64,000 nt of DNA from Pteria penguin. Lineage: Eukaryota > Mollusca > Bivalvia > Pterioida > Pteriidae. Below are positions 22,976 to 34,231 of this stretch, piece after piece. Every line of letters starts with the position of its first letter. Position 1 is the first letter of the stretch. The translations under genes and the position numbers were made by a program. The notes beneath the pieces are model-generated. The model saw nothing but the letters and a program-made list of their open reading frames with translations, did no database searches and had not been told where the DNA came from. The DNA is taken from positions 48,055,790 to 48,119,789 of the forward strand of contig CM068583.1 of the NCBI GenBank assembly GCA_035048485.1. Direction: 5' to 3'.

Positions 22976-24204
22976 AATGTCACATTCATGACATATTGAG
23001 CAGAAAATAATATGCACCGTATTATTTTTCTTGCTATTGTTAAATTGTTACGGTAATTAACAATGATTGAACGGTTCTTGCAGGATGTTGGCTTGACAAC
23101 GGATTTTACATATTTCATATTTGCAATTCGTGTTTGTCGTTATTTTAAGTTTATAATTAAGCATCAAAAACATAATGTACCTCATATCATTATGCTATCG
23201 TAATTGAAGATTCGAGAAGTATCTAGTTTTTGGCCTGTCTGTTGGTCTGTCTGTGACAAAACTGTTTAACATTGGCAATAACTTTTGAATGATAAAAGAT
23301 GGGCTTTAATTAAAGTTAATACATGTATTTCACATGTGTATTCCTTGTGACCTGACATTTTAGAAGGGTACCAAAACATTTGACCTTGCGACTCTGACGT
23401 CGTACTTTGACCTACTACTTTTGAACAACTTTAATCTAGGTTGTAGTTTTTGAATGGCTATTGATTATATAATGATAGGGATATTTCATATATGTATCCT
23501 TTGTGACAAACCTTTTAGTGTTGGTAACTTAACTTTGATCGTGTGACCTTGACTTTGGAGTATGACCTTTACATGCATCGCCGTATGACATTTACATCAA
23601 ATCAACTTAAACCTTCTCTATAAATTTTGAGTAGTAAGTTATGTGGCTGTAATATATCACATGTAAATCTTCATTTTTAGTCCTTTTAGTTGGTACTAGG
23701 ACTTTGTAACCTTCACCTCTTTGTTATGCCTTCTTTAGAATAACGACATGTTTACTGAAAAATGCCAAAGAGGATATTCGTGTTTCACAAAACAAAAATA
23801 CGTATGTCTTATTGCTATAGTTATTTGTTACATTGTTTCGTATCACATTTAGATGTTTCTTAATTACGAGGAGTTTGAAGAAATTTAGACTTGACAATGG
23901 ATGTTATATATTACATGCTTATAGTTCGTGTTCGTGGTTAAGCTTCGAGTTAATTACTTTTCATCAATTTTCTTCATTCCTGTTCATTGAAAAAATACAC
24001 TTTAACATTTCATAGCACTTTCTTTTTGTGAGAGATTCTTATAGTGACACTAAGATGATGTTTAAAACAATAGAATTGTTTAAACTCGATGGCAAAGAGG
24101 TATAAAAATTATCTCTAGATCAGTAAGGAAGCAATTTCCAGCTAGCAAATGGGGCACTGTCGCGCAAACTGAACAATTCACAAGGTAAAGACGGAGGTAA
24201 CTGA
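22976..24204. other. 3' flank of the integrase-OTU gene, with a dispersed repeat
   Basis: No further gene is recognised. From about 23225 to 23725 lies a dispersed repeat of the GTCTGTCTGTGACAAAACTG / TTGACCTTG type. The remainder is AT-rich and featureless. Confidence 0.5.
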
Positions 24205-24470
24205 AGTCTTGTTACTATGGCACTAACAACAACAATGTACCACAGTGGACATTCATGGACCCCTGATAATCAGAGGTGAGACAAGGTGCCCGATGGGAGT
24301 AAGCGTCCTCTGTTAGGCTAGCCAAACCCGTCACGAATGTCCTTAAATACAAACGAAACAATTAAGCAAAAAATGTACATAGAATTAATGTGAACAAATA
24401 CTGTATACTGAAAGTGTCATTGTCACATTACAAAAAGGTATAATAAGACTCAAGTCAAACCCTTGGCTGT
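24205..24470 (-). mobile_element. PLE-A 3' end fragment (inverted copy of 16285-16560)
   Basis: Complement of the PLE-A signature, with GAGGTGAGACAAGGTGCCC and GGCTAGCCAAACCCGTCAC. It matches 16285-16560 on the other strand, including the stretch reading CTGAAAGTGTCATTGTCACA on the plus strand here. Confidence 0.6.
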
Positions 24471-24659
24471 TAACTTGTTTACGAACTCCGGCCTGTAAAG
24501 GGAATAAGTGTGACAAATAATGTAAAAAATACAAGTACAAAGTACATTAGACTCGGAGGTCGAGACATAAAACAACAGGAACCAATGAGTATCCCATGCC
24601 GACATAGGACGGTCATTTACTCAGTATGGATTTATTGAATAAATATAGGTTGCACATGC

Positions 24660-25080
24660 CTATATAAGTTGTATAATGTGTAATATTATGGAAAAGACCT
24701 TGTCTTTTGTCCTCAATCAGTAGGGGCCATCTACTCTCTGAGATATATCAGCCTAACAAGTAGGAAGTCTTTGAAAAGTATTATTGGTTACACAAGCCTG
24801 TACATTACGTGCAGTATTAACATGACTGACCTTTGACCGCAAAATCAATTGATGTATCTACTCTCTTCGGTGTATCCTTATCAAATATTAAGCTCCTTTG
24901 TCAAAGAGTTCTTCCAATAAAAGTCCTCGTGCAAAAGGAAATGAGCTTGACCTTTGACCATCTCACCTAAATATCAATAGGGTTAATATATCAGCCTACC
25001 AAGCATTAAATCTCTAGGTGATTATTCAAAAGTTTTCAATGTGCAATGTGTTTCCAAAGAAGCCATTACCTGAATATGTG
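24660..25080. repeat. Dispersed repeat with GACCTTTGACC motifs
   Basis: Two related halves with phrases GCCATCTACTCTCTGAGATA, GTATCTACTCTCTTCGGTGT and CTTGACCTTTGACCATCTCA. It is non-coding and belongs to the same broad class as 15641-15990. Confidence 0.45.
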
Positions 25081-25123
25081 ACATAGAGTCGAGGCGAAAC
25101 ATTTGGATGATGATCAACCACAG

Positions 25124-25203
25124 GGCTCCCGTTTCAATCCATCCCCCTTAATAGTACTTCTATTATATAGCACAATTAAGGGAGATGGGTTGAAACGGGA
25201 GCC
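25124..25203. repeat. 80 bp hairpin with a 28 bp stem
   Basis: GGCTCCCGTTTCAATCCATC plus CCCCTTAA pairs with TTAAGGGAGATGGG plus TTGAAACGGGAGCC (about three mismatches, 24-base loop). The outer flanks (GATCAACCA and TGGATCAAC) extend the symmetry weakly. It lies 365 bp from the right end of the 10.7 kb element. Confidence 0.75.
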
Positions 25204-25438
25204 TCGTGGATCAACAAAATAAAAGAGATGTAAATACAGTCAAGACACCATTTGTGACTACCATACAGAAAACAGAGAGCACAAAAACCATTACATCGCC
25301 TCCTCTTTGCGGAAACTAATATGTACAGGATGTAATGTAAGAGTTTAATGTTAAGGTTTTAAGAATGAACAATATACATTCCGATATACATACTATCGCC
25401 ACTCATGGGAATCTAGAAGAGAGTGTTTAACTTTGCAG

Positions 25439-25568
25439 GACTTCCCCGGGGGAAGTCTCACTCTAGAGTGAGGCTTCCGGGGGGAAGTCTCGCTCTAGAG
25501 TGAGACTTCCGGGGGAAGTCTGGCTATGGGGGAAGCGTCACTCTATAACACCGGCACGAGCCGGCCCA
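25439..25568. repeat. Right terminal repeat with palindromic GC-rich array
   Basis: Inverted counterpart of 14846-14930. It holds three imperfect palindromic modules built from GGAAGTCTCACTCTAGAG and ends CACCGGCACGAGCCGGCCCA at 25549-25568. Confidence 0.85.
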
Positions 25569-25974
25569 TTTATTGATTTAACTTTCGAGAAAACATTGTG
25601 ATTTACTGCTGCCCTGTAAAGTACTATGATTCACTGCGGTATTACTTTGTTTACTAGATATCATCTTGGTCACTAAAGATCATTAAAACGCTGGACAAAT
25701 ATGTTACGTTCACATCCTTTGTACATATTATCGTGAATTTTTTTTTTCTGTTATAAGAGCAGAAAATTATGACATCATCCTTTCGGCGCTATATGTAGCC
25801 AATTGAAGAAACCAGTTTTTATTAGACTAGTGCTTTGTATATATTTTCTATCTTTCTTTTCGTGTCTTTATATTTATGTAAGTGTTTGTTTGTGTGTGTC
25901 CTGAAGAAGAAGCAGATTGCTTCGAAAATTTGGCAATTTTTAAATTGTTTTAGTATCGTTATCGCTTACCTGTG

Positions 25975-26257
<283 letters not shown>

Positions 26258-26259
26258 TC

Positions 26260-27984
26260 CAAAGTCTTATTTCAAAATTAAAAGTTAAACCGTGGCATAT
26301 GCTTTTTAATTTGATATAACAATTATGATAGTCCTATTGTATTGATTAATCTTAGTGTGATTTGATTTGTTCTATAAACATTAACAATAACACCACTTGT
26401 ACTTGACAAGATTATCCAAATATTATTTGTTTTAAAGTTTTTGTTTGTATAAGTGTTTCCTAGAGAAAAGTTTTTCATCTGATCTGTATATCATTTCTTA
26501 TCATAATCAAGTATCAGTAAGAAATTTAGAATACAGAAATGAACTTTCAACATACTTGGTGTGTTACACTTGCCCTAGCTAACACATAGTGATTTTCATC
26601 AATACATTATGTTTATTTCAATCAAAGTGTTTTAAATACTTGGCATGAAATGGCTGAACACATAGCATTAACCTTTACTGTCATTTTGTCTGTCTGTGAT
26701 AACTAGACATGTATAATGTGCCATGACTTTCCTGCCTGCACAACTAGAGAGGAGATGCTTACTCCTCCCTTAAAACTGCTTTCATATCTAGATTTCATCG
26801 AAATTGCATCTGCATTGCACTTTTCAGTCCCTTTTTATGTCACCTGCAAAACAAAACATTTGAATCAATTTGTCCGATGTCCATCCGTCTGTCTGTCAGT
26901 CACGCTTTCACATTATTGGTCATAATTTAGTATTAAACATCTATACTTCAAATCAAACTTGCAGGATTGATTTATTACGGTGAGAACCGAAGGTCAAACT
27001 GAGACTGTCAAGGTCATATTCAAGGTCAAGTTTATGGGTAAACATGTCGCCAAATTACACACTAAGTACTAAGGGCCACATGCTAAGTATTGACTTGCTA
27101 ATAGTTTTAAAGTAGTTTCTTGACGATATTTTAGGATGCTATTTTTCAGTATGAAGGGGCATTAACCTTCAAATATTATTCAATCATAACCAACATATAT
27201 CACAATTTAACCTTTTTTTCAATTACAGTATTACTTCAAGGAACATATCATAATCATACTTGTACTGAGCTTATTACATAAAGTCAAAAAAGAGAATGGT
27301 GTTTAAACAACTGTACACTATAGGTAGGTCGAAACCTATAGTAATGGGAATATAAGTCAGTGAACAATTTGGTTACGGCCCGAAACTTTGACGCTTGCGT
27401 CAATAGATTTTCTTGTATTTATCTTCTGCAGCCATTTGTAAACAAACATACGTTGGTTTTTTACCTCCAAATGAAAAGCGCGATAAAGAACCATAACTCT
27501 GTTGTGCATTTTATAGCTATTTTGCGATATTGTATGCATAATAACTCACTTATGTTTCGTTTCACCAAAAAAATTGTTTTATAGGTTTATTCACATGAAT
27601 TCAAGAAATATCATGTTATATAAATCTTTCTACCAAAGGCAACTTTTTTATGGCATTTTTATGCACATTAGTAGATAAATAAAAAAAAAAATACTTATTT
27701 CTGTCATTTTATTACAAGATAACTTTGATATTTATCAACGTTCATTCAAATACATTAAATCAGACATGATAAATGCAGAAAAATTGTTAAGTTTCTTCTT
27801 TGTCAATAGTTTCAGACTGTTGTCAAATATTGACTATTTTATACATCAAGGCCCTGTTACCATGGTAACCAACACAAATGAAACCATTTTTATTTCAATT
27901 TTTATTGTTTTAGGTCAATGTGTAAATGAAGTGAAAAAATCAACTATATCCGTGACTTGCTGTGGCCAGCGTATTTAGGTTATT
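26260..27984. other. Intronic AT-rich stretch with one dispersed repeat
   Basis: No gene seen. From about 26690 to 27020 is a decayed dispersed repeat (GTCCATCCGTCTGTCTGTC, then AAGGTCATATTCAAGGTCAA). A short palindrome CTATAGGTAGGTCGAAACCT plus ATAG lies near 27320. Confidence 0.45.
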
Positions 27985-28725
27985 ACACAGAATTGATATT
28001 AAATCGTCCCTAGTCTGAAGTCGATTTTGACATCTTCCTTAAATCAACACTATTGTCAATCCTCACTTAAGACAACGTAAATGTAGGGTTATTATTGACA
28101 TCTTCCTAACTATCACATAATTTTAATACTGACAAATGTCTACTTTAATCTGCATTAATGTAATGTTAACGTGAACGTACTCCTTACATTAACACTATGT
28201 TATTACATGTACTTGCATCTTCCTTACATCAAAACTAATCTATTATCCATATGGTCATTTTCCCCAAACCAACACTAATCAAATGTCAGAATAAACATCT
28301 TCCATCAATCAACGCAATTCTAACGTCAATACTGCCATTTTCCGCCAGTCAACACTAGTGTAATATTCATACCGACATGTTCCTTAAATCAACATCTATG
28401 TAATGCAAACACTGACGTTTACCTGAATTCAGTAATTCTAATCTAATGTCAATATTGACATCTCCAATAAGTCAAAACTAATATAATGTTAGTACTTACA
28501 GCTTACATAAATCAATTCCAACATCAGTGTAATGCCAATACTGACATTTACCTGAATTTAATTCTAATCTAATGTCAATATTGACTTCTCCCATAAATCA
28601 AAACTAATCTAATGTCAGTACTGACATCATACATAAATCAGTTCTTGTCTAATGTCAGTACTGACATCTTACTGAAATCAACATTTCTCTTAAGTCGATA
28701 CAGACATCATCCTTGAATTGGCACT
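27985..28725. repeat. Minisatellite near the 3' end of the receptor intron
   Basis: About 17 degenerate copies of the same unit of roughly 40 bp found at 541-1125 (core CTAATGTCAATACTGACATC with variants). It is more diverged than the 5' array. Confidence 0.75.
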
Positions 28726-29130
28726 TGTAGGACATAAAGAGAGGGATATTAGAGAAATGTATTGAATACACTACAAATGCATGGAGGTCTTTTTTCACAT
28801 GAACTGAAAATTGCAGTGCAATGTACCAATGTATACTATATTAAAAATCTTAAAAAAAACCCCAATGATTATTGGTGAAATATATACATGTATGTATTTG
28901 CAAATAAAGATGTAGATGGAAGGTCCCCTAAAGAGGCAACTATCGAGTCTATTTGGCTTCAGCACATTTACACCATTTCCAAAGTTTAATATGTGTTGTT
29001 TATACGATTCATTTGCAATGTTCGTTTATCAGCATTTCATATGCGAGTTGCTTACCCGAAACACATGTCACAAGTAGGCAAACTCGATTTATGGGTGTTC
29101 TTAAAAGCTCAATGTAAAACACTAACATTA

Positions 29131-29276
29131 AGAAAAAAGAGGAGTTACCGGCTCAGTTATGTGGCAGAAGTCACCATGGAGCTATACAATACATGAATAT
29201 AAATAATATAATAGAACATTTAACACATTACAAAAATATTTGATTGTAGTGCAATTACGATACCGACTTAGGACGG
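29131..29276 (-). mobile_element. PLE-B 3' end fragment abutting a host exon
   Basis: Starts AGAAAAAAGAGGAGTTACCG and matches the same termini at 49150, 56264 and 56934. Copies elsewhere go on from GACTTAGGACGG into GTCATTTAATTTG. Here the match stops at 29276, 8 bases before the host exon. It is 146 bp long, a severely 5'-truncated insertion on the minus strand. Confidence 0.8.
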
Positions 29277-29284
29277 ATTTTTAG

Positions 29285-29511
29285 GATTTTTAAAGTAAAT
29301 AAAAATGATTTTGATACTAACAGAGAACATTTCGAACATTTTAGCACTACAAATAACGGAATCTACGACACTTGGATAAACACCTCACTCATTATCGAAA
29401 CAAATCGAGAAAACGATGAGTCAACGAACTTTTTATGTATTGTTACATACAAAAACGAATCAAATGTTCAGGAAACTAAGAAATTCAGTACTTCATTCTC
29501 TTTTCCTGATG
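29285..29511 (+). CDS. Ig-TM-TIR-like receptor, second visible exon (second half of Ig domain)
   Basis: This exon continues the receptor in phase with 221-428. It carries the second Ig cysteine in the F-strand-like context NFLCIVTYK. It also has several N-glycosylation sequons (for example NTS and NES), which suits an extracellular domain. The acceptor is ATTTTTAG at 29277-29284 and the donor is GTACGT at 29512. The exon ends after one base of a codon. The sequence directly left of the acceptor (29131-29276) is the 3' end of a PLE-B element, so most of the acceptor's upstream context is transposon-derived. Confidence 0.72.
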
Positions 29512-29718
29512 GTACGTATCATTTTCACAGTGAATAATATTATATTTTCCGTGATCTCTTGCCTCCTTATCTGTCTGTTCGAAGAGAGGACATAAGTGGA
29601 GATCACAATGTATCAGTTATATAACCACGGAAACATCAAAACTTTATTATCTGTATGGTTCTGTTACATTAGTCAAACTTTGATTCAATGCACTGACTAA
29701 TGCTGAAAATATAGAATG

Positions 29719-29930
29719 TAAAGATGACGGATAAATCTAAACCATAAGTCTTAAAATCATGAAACCAGAGGACATACAAAATCAGTGAAAATGAAAACCA
29801 AGTGGAAAATAACAAAATATGTCTACTTGAAGAGCATATGTGAACCCCAATGATGGAGTGAAATCAGGTGCCCGGGGAAAATGAGCATCTTTTGCTTGCT
29901 AGCAACACCCGTCACGTATAATATGATAAT
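29719..29930 (-). mobile_element. PLE-A 3' end fragment
   Basis: Reverse-complement match to 59325-59520, including GAGCATATGTGAACCCC and the GGTGCCCGGGG ... TTGCTAGCAACACCCGTCAC signature. No coding sequence remains. Confidence 0.65.
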
Positions 29931-30014
29931 TATTCTTGTTTAACATTCAGCAAAAAACAAACATAGTATTTTAAGATAATGTAAATAATGCCACATAGAA
30001 TTTTATCTTTTCAG

Positions 30015-30164
30015 TAACCTATACAGGAGGTGGTACAGTAGCTATAATTCTGGTTCTAGTGCTAGTGACAATGATTGTATTCTTGGTATTGGTGTACAAG
30101 TGTAGAAGCGTGCTATATGAATTCTTACATAACTACATCCCTTGTTACTTTCATAAATGTAGAG
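30015..30164 (+). CDS. Ig-TM-TIR-like receptor, transmembrane exon
   Basis: The exon joins in phase to 29511 (one base plus TA gives Val) and ends before GTTAGT at 30165. It encodes a short TYTGGG stalk and then an uninterrupted hydrophobic helix of about 20 residues rich in Val, Leu and Ile. A stop-transfer YKCR follows, and then a Cys/Tyr/His-rich juxtamembrane stretch. This places the Ig domain outside the cell and the TIR-like exons in the cytoplasm. The acceptor is TTTTCAG ending at 30014. Confidence 0.75.
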
Positions 30165-30569
30165 GTTAGTAGAATTGTATGTATGTATAGGTTTATCGTA
30201 CTTTTTATTTATTATGATAGTCTTCTACAATTATGATATTGATAAGAATGTATATCAGTACAACACATAGTAGTATTCTTTTAATATGGCAGCATTATCA
30301 ATATAATGATAACAGCAGCATAATGCGATAATGCTGTATTATCTATTATTATAGATTATGTGCAAGAGTGGTTGAAATTCATATAATCTTTATTATGCAC
30401 GAAATAAAGAGTGCGTTTTATAAGAAATGAAAGAAATGTTACCAGAATGTTTGATTGAAATTAGAAGAAAATATAGAAGAAGTACCAAACCGTTAATCAT
30501 TCTCAAAGTCCAAGGACAGATACAAAATCGTGTAAGTTTCAAAAAGGAAGTTATGAACCCCGAAATACT

Positions 30570-32165
30570 GAAAAATTCCGAGGTTAGACCAGGTGCCCGG
30601 CGAGAGTAAGCGTCTCCTGTCTGCATGCATCACCCGTCACATCAGTTTCCAAGAAACATATCAAAATCAAGAGTTTTGGTTACCTAATTGTACATACGAA
30701 AGTACAAAACTGGTATACAAAGTCATATTTGGTGTTCACTGAACAGGTCATTTAGTCGCATTCCAGAATATTATCAATCATTTTAGAAAGAGGCACATCA
30801 TATTTTCGTACAAGATCCCCATAGCGACCGCAGAAGCTCCTAAGTGACGATTTCAGACGTTCTTTAACATATCCTTCCATGAGCAACTTAGTGGCCAGTC
30901 GTTTGGCCCTTGGAATAAAACCGTCGTATAGAGAACAGGCTCTTGCGTATATTATAAGTTGAGATATAAAAACTCCATAGGCAGGTGAGGACGGGATATT
31001 GCTGTAAAGAAACGAGAAGTTAGTTATTTGGAAGTTAAATCGTCACGTTTGTCATACAGAGAGGTGTTCAAATGACCATCATTGTCGAAAGTTAAAAATG
31101 TATCCAGATACGAAGCGGAATTATTGCTCTCGGTTGTCTCTTTTATCTCAAGTTCACGGGGATAGATTTCATGTATGTAATCCTTAAAATTACGATTATT
31201 GATTGACAATACGTAGTCTATATATCTATACGTAAAATTAAACTGAGATGCAAAGCTTTTTCTGCCTGTGGAGAGCATGTTTTGAATAAATTCTGCCGCA
31301 TACGAATATAAGAAAATGTCAGCAAGAAGAGGGACGCAGTTAGTTCCCATGGGAATGCCAATGATTTGCTGAAAAATGTTCCCTCCAAACACCACGAAAA
31401 TATTGTCTATTAAAAATTCCAACATTTTGATGATTTGATCTTCGTTATACTTGTGTTTTGCATCAGAGTGTTCTTTTACAAAATGTGTATCTTCAGCACA
31501 ATGACAAGATAATTTGTATCTACGATTTCCATTTTTATGGAAAAAAGAATTCAGAATAATTGTAGCAAGTCTGTTTATGAGTTTTTGATGCGGAATTGTA
31601 GTGTAGAGCGCGGAGAAAGATTTGATGCCTAAAATATTATTAAATTTCGGAGATTTTAGATTCTCTAAACGTTCTTTAGAATTCTTGAGAATCCACATCT
31701 GAATTATTCCGCTTCTGGAGTATGCGGTATCACAGTAAATTTGAAGACCATGCTTGATGTGTGTCAATATCTTCGTTAGCAATATGGATAGAGGTTTGAA
31801 GGTACACTTGGAAGAACCAGCAATGAAATGATGTTTGTAAGGGGTTTTGTGCATTTTTGGAATCCAATAAATATAAGGTAATTCAAGGTCAGAGTTTGTC
31901 GTGGTAATTCCAAAAGACTCGAGGACAGATTTGTGGTTTTGAAGTATTTCAGAAATAGATAAATTTGTTTGTGTGTATGTTGGATTTCCAGGTGCAGAGT
32001 GTAATCTAAGTTCCTCTAACAGACAATTACTGTAAAATCTTTTGCAAACGAAGGTATAATTGTTTGCTGCTTTGTCAGCTGGGGCAATAATAAATTGTTC
32101 GTGGAGTTCACAGAGTTCTCTGGCTACATCAGTAATATTTTCTCCAGCGTCTAACGTGTTCGAGA
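30570..32165 (-). pseudogene. PLE-A reverse transcriptase copy, degenerate
   Basis: A minus-strand copy of a Penelope-like (MGTNCAP-type) reverse transcriptase. In order of reading: ADKAANNYTFVCKRF (near 32080), YIYWIPKMHKTPYKHHF (near 31860), the palm with GIPMGTNCVPLLADIFLYS (near 31345), and a C-terminal SNIPSSPAYGVFISQL segment (near 30990), then the PLE-A 3' signature (30570-30650). The motif A aspartate expected before FSTLYT is missing (SFSALYTT), and the YLDD-type motif reads YIDY, so the enzyme is dead. A frameshift lies near 31030. No GIY-YIG endonuclease is seen. It sits antisense in intron 3 of the receptor gene. The class name is a motif-based judgement. Confidence 0.7.
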
Positions 32166-32296
32166 CAATAAATTATTCTAGTTATACATTGACACAAAAT
32201 TTGACGTTATAATGTTTTTTGATGGAAAATGTAGTGAATTTTGGAAATTGATCTCTTATTATTGCAAATGTCAACCTAAGACTTGTTGACAAGAAA

Positions 32297-32450
32297 TTAT
32301 TCACGTGATTAAACATCAAATTGATATGATTAAACATCATATTAACGTGATAAAGCATCGTATTGAAATGATTAAAATATCATATTGACACGATTAAACA
32401 TCATATTGACATGATTAATATCATATTGACATAATTAAATATCAAATATG
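32297..32450. repeat. 21-bp tandem repeat
   Basis: About seven imperfect copies of ATGATTAAACATCATATTGA plus C. Copies vary at two to four positions. Confidence 0.75.
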
Positions 32451-33106
32451 TTGTCAAGTTTATTATTACCCGAACCGATTTATTTCATGTTTGAAAAAAG
32501 GATACGAAGAGATAAGAGGAAAGACGCCAGTTCAGTTTACTTTACGACGACAATGATAGAAATATCAATCATTTAGGGAATATATTCATGTATTGACATC
32601 TTGCTATATTTTAGTTAAATTTACAACATTGGGAATTGTCTTTGTTTTCTTCATTAACACTGCTGGTGATGGACATGTACCCATAACACAGTGTATAGTA
32701 CTGCCATTTTATTTATTTCATTGTGATGTACTGATGCATTAGAAATATTTGCTTAATTGATATTATTAACTTGTTGTATTTAAATTTTTCATCTATATAA
32801 TTCGCAATTTATAAATCCGAATCCACCGAGATTTGCTTTGAAGTGTTGTTATTACTCGTTCTGATGACTGATACTTTCCATACACTGTTATTCCACGATC
32901 ACCCCGGGGTATGCATTGTTGAACTATTTTGTGTAGTTTGTAACATTCAGAAGACTTTTTTATGTGATAATCAGTGATGTTGCATTTGTTACCTCAGTAT
33001 TGTACATTATTTTAAAAATAATTGAGAAACTTTCTTCCTCACCTGTCAGACGCTGCCATCATGAAAACAACAATGATTCTAACTTTAAATCAAGAAGTGC
33101 CACGAT
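32451..33106. other. Intronic stretch, nothing recognised
   Basis: AT-rich DNA between two PLE-A copies in the receptor gene. I see no repeat or exon. Confidence 0.4.
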
Positions 33107-33570
33107 GTGATGGTTTGGATGTTTTCTAATTGTTTGTTTGGTGTCTTCATTTCACAACTTATACGCTATGCCACGGCATGCTCTAAATACGAAAATTTCG
33201 TCCTGACAGCGAGGCTTCTAGCCATGACACTACAGGGATATATTGAAGAAAAAAAAGAGGAGTTACTGGCTCAGTTATGTGTATGTTGACATAATACGTA
33301 TATATATACAGACATTTGTTCACATGCATTTCCGACACCGGAATTTTAGTTAGACAGAATTTCTTGGCTTGAATGGGAAAATTTATCTTCGTGTTTTTGT
33401 CTCTTTCGTGTGTTCATGCGTGTATATTTATGTATTTACCTCCTCGACTTGAAAATTGTTGCAGGACTTTTTCGACGGGTGTTGCATGCAATCAGGGGAC
33501 GCTTACTCCTCCCGGGCACCTGGTCTCAACTCCATTTCATTGGGGTGCGCATTTGTCTGAATATGACACT
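33107..33570 (+). pseudogene. PLE-A C-terminal and 3' end fragment, with a PLE-B scrap inside
   Basis: Reads FGVFISQLIRYATACSKYE and LQGYIEE of the PLE-A C-terminal region. It then switches to about 34 bases of PLE-B terminus (AAAAAAGAGGAGTTACTGGC, 33248-33281), and returns to the PLE-A 3' untranslated part, ending in GGGTGTTGCATGC / CCCGGGCACCTGGTCTC. The parallel copy at 60720-61230 has about 130 bases of PLE-A sequence in place of the PLE-B scrap. Confidence 0.65.
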
Positions 33571-33705
33571 ATACACGATATTGACCTTTTATTCCATGGA
33601 CTCTGAGATGTGGTTTACCCTTCGGTACTTCTTCGTTTTTCACTTAATTTAATTTCCCATTAAAATCTGAAGTTTCATTTAATAAAATATTTTCTTTTTT
33701 ATCAG

Positions 33706-33837
33706 GTGATGACAAAAAATACGATGTCTTATTGTTCGACGAAATTTGCGATAGCAGAACCTATAATACATTGTTGAAAGCGTTACAGAAGTCTGGATGG
33801 ATGGTCGCCTCCTCGGATGATATCAAAGCTGGGCGAT
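33706..33837 (+). CDS. Ig-TM-TIR-like receptor, first TIR-like exon
   Basis: Acceptor TTTTATCAG ends at 33705 and donor GTAAGG starts at 33838. Both junctions are phase 1 and agree with the neighbouring exons. The exon encodes the start of a TIR-like domain. YDVLLFDE stands where TIR box 1 (consensus near YDAFVSY) belongs, and GWMVASSDDIKAG stands where box 2 (near GYxLCxxxRDxxPG) belongs. The predicted alpha-A segment (TLLKALQKSGW) fits the TIR layout. The box 2 Arg-Asp pair and the Pro-Gly turn are only partly kept (DD, AG), so the domain is divergent and may signal differently or act as a decoy. The TIR assignment is from motif order, not from a search. Confidence 0.68.
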
Positions 33838-33956
33838 GTAAGGATTATTTGGGTTGTTACGTTTAGAATTATTCATTATCTTTTTTCTGCTATCCAGTAT
33901 TTGGCAGTCCTGCTTTATGGCTTTAGTGCTCTATAACATTGACTGAAATTCTATTT

Positions 33957-34231
33957 TGACATGAAATATATACTTCAAATTTTCAGTCATCAAATTAAGT
34001 AAATCACTCTAAAACTATGGAGTATCTCCCTCATGCATAGCTCTGTCCTTAGATAGATTCTTTGGTTCACTTTTCGGTCGTGTTGGCTTCAACACTGCTC
34101 TTCAAATATTTATATATTCTGAGAATTCCAATCATTCGACCACGAGCATCACCGAAGAGACATAACTTGTCGAAATGCGCATATAGTGCACAAAATTAAT
34201 AGGTATATACATGTATGTTCTATATTTATTC
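33957..34231. repeat. 275 bp dispersed repeat (same family as 48150-49120)
   Basis: TGACATGAAATATATACTTC ... GTATCTCCCTCATGCATAGC ... GAAATGCGCATATAGTGCAC matches three tandem copies at 48150-49120. The family resembles a repeat I recall from mussels and other bivalves. Confidence 0.7.

Larger units (their letters stand above)
14846..25568 (+). mobile_element. Candidate 10.7 kb integrase-OTU DNA element with 6-bp target duplication
   Basis: The two ends are inverted copies of each other for about 75-80 bp, starting TGGGCCGG, then GTGTTATAGAGTGACGC and TTCCCCCATAGCCAGAC. The right end has 10 extra bases (CTCGTGCCGG) after the first 8. TTTATT stands directly outside both ends (14840-14845 and 25569-25574), as a 6-bp target-site duplication would. 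Inside are the integrase-OTU gene, an unrecognised upstream frame, and later insertions including a 3.5 kb tandem array, two PLE-A 3' ends and dispersed repeats. No polymerase is seen. An integrase-type DDE enzyme is known to make 4-6 bp duplications. Whether the integrase belongs to these ends is inference. Confidence 0.6.

Noticed and set aside
16285..24470. Inverted pair 16285-16560 / 24205-24470 as inner terminal repeats of the 10.7 kb element
   Set aside because: The same sequence is the common 3' end of PLE-A and occurs at least five more times outside, so the symmetry is probably coincidental.
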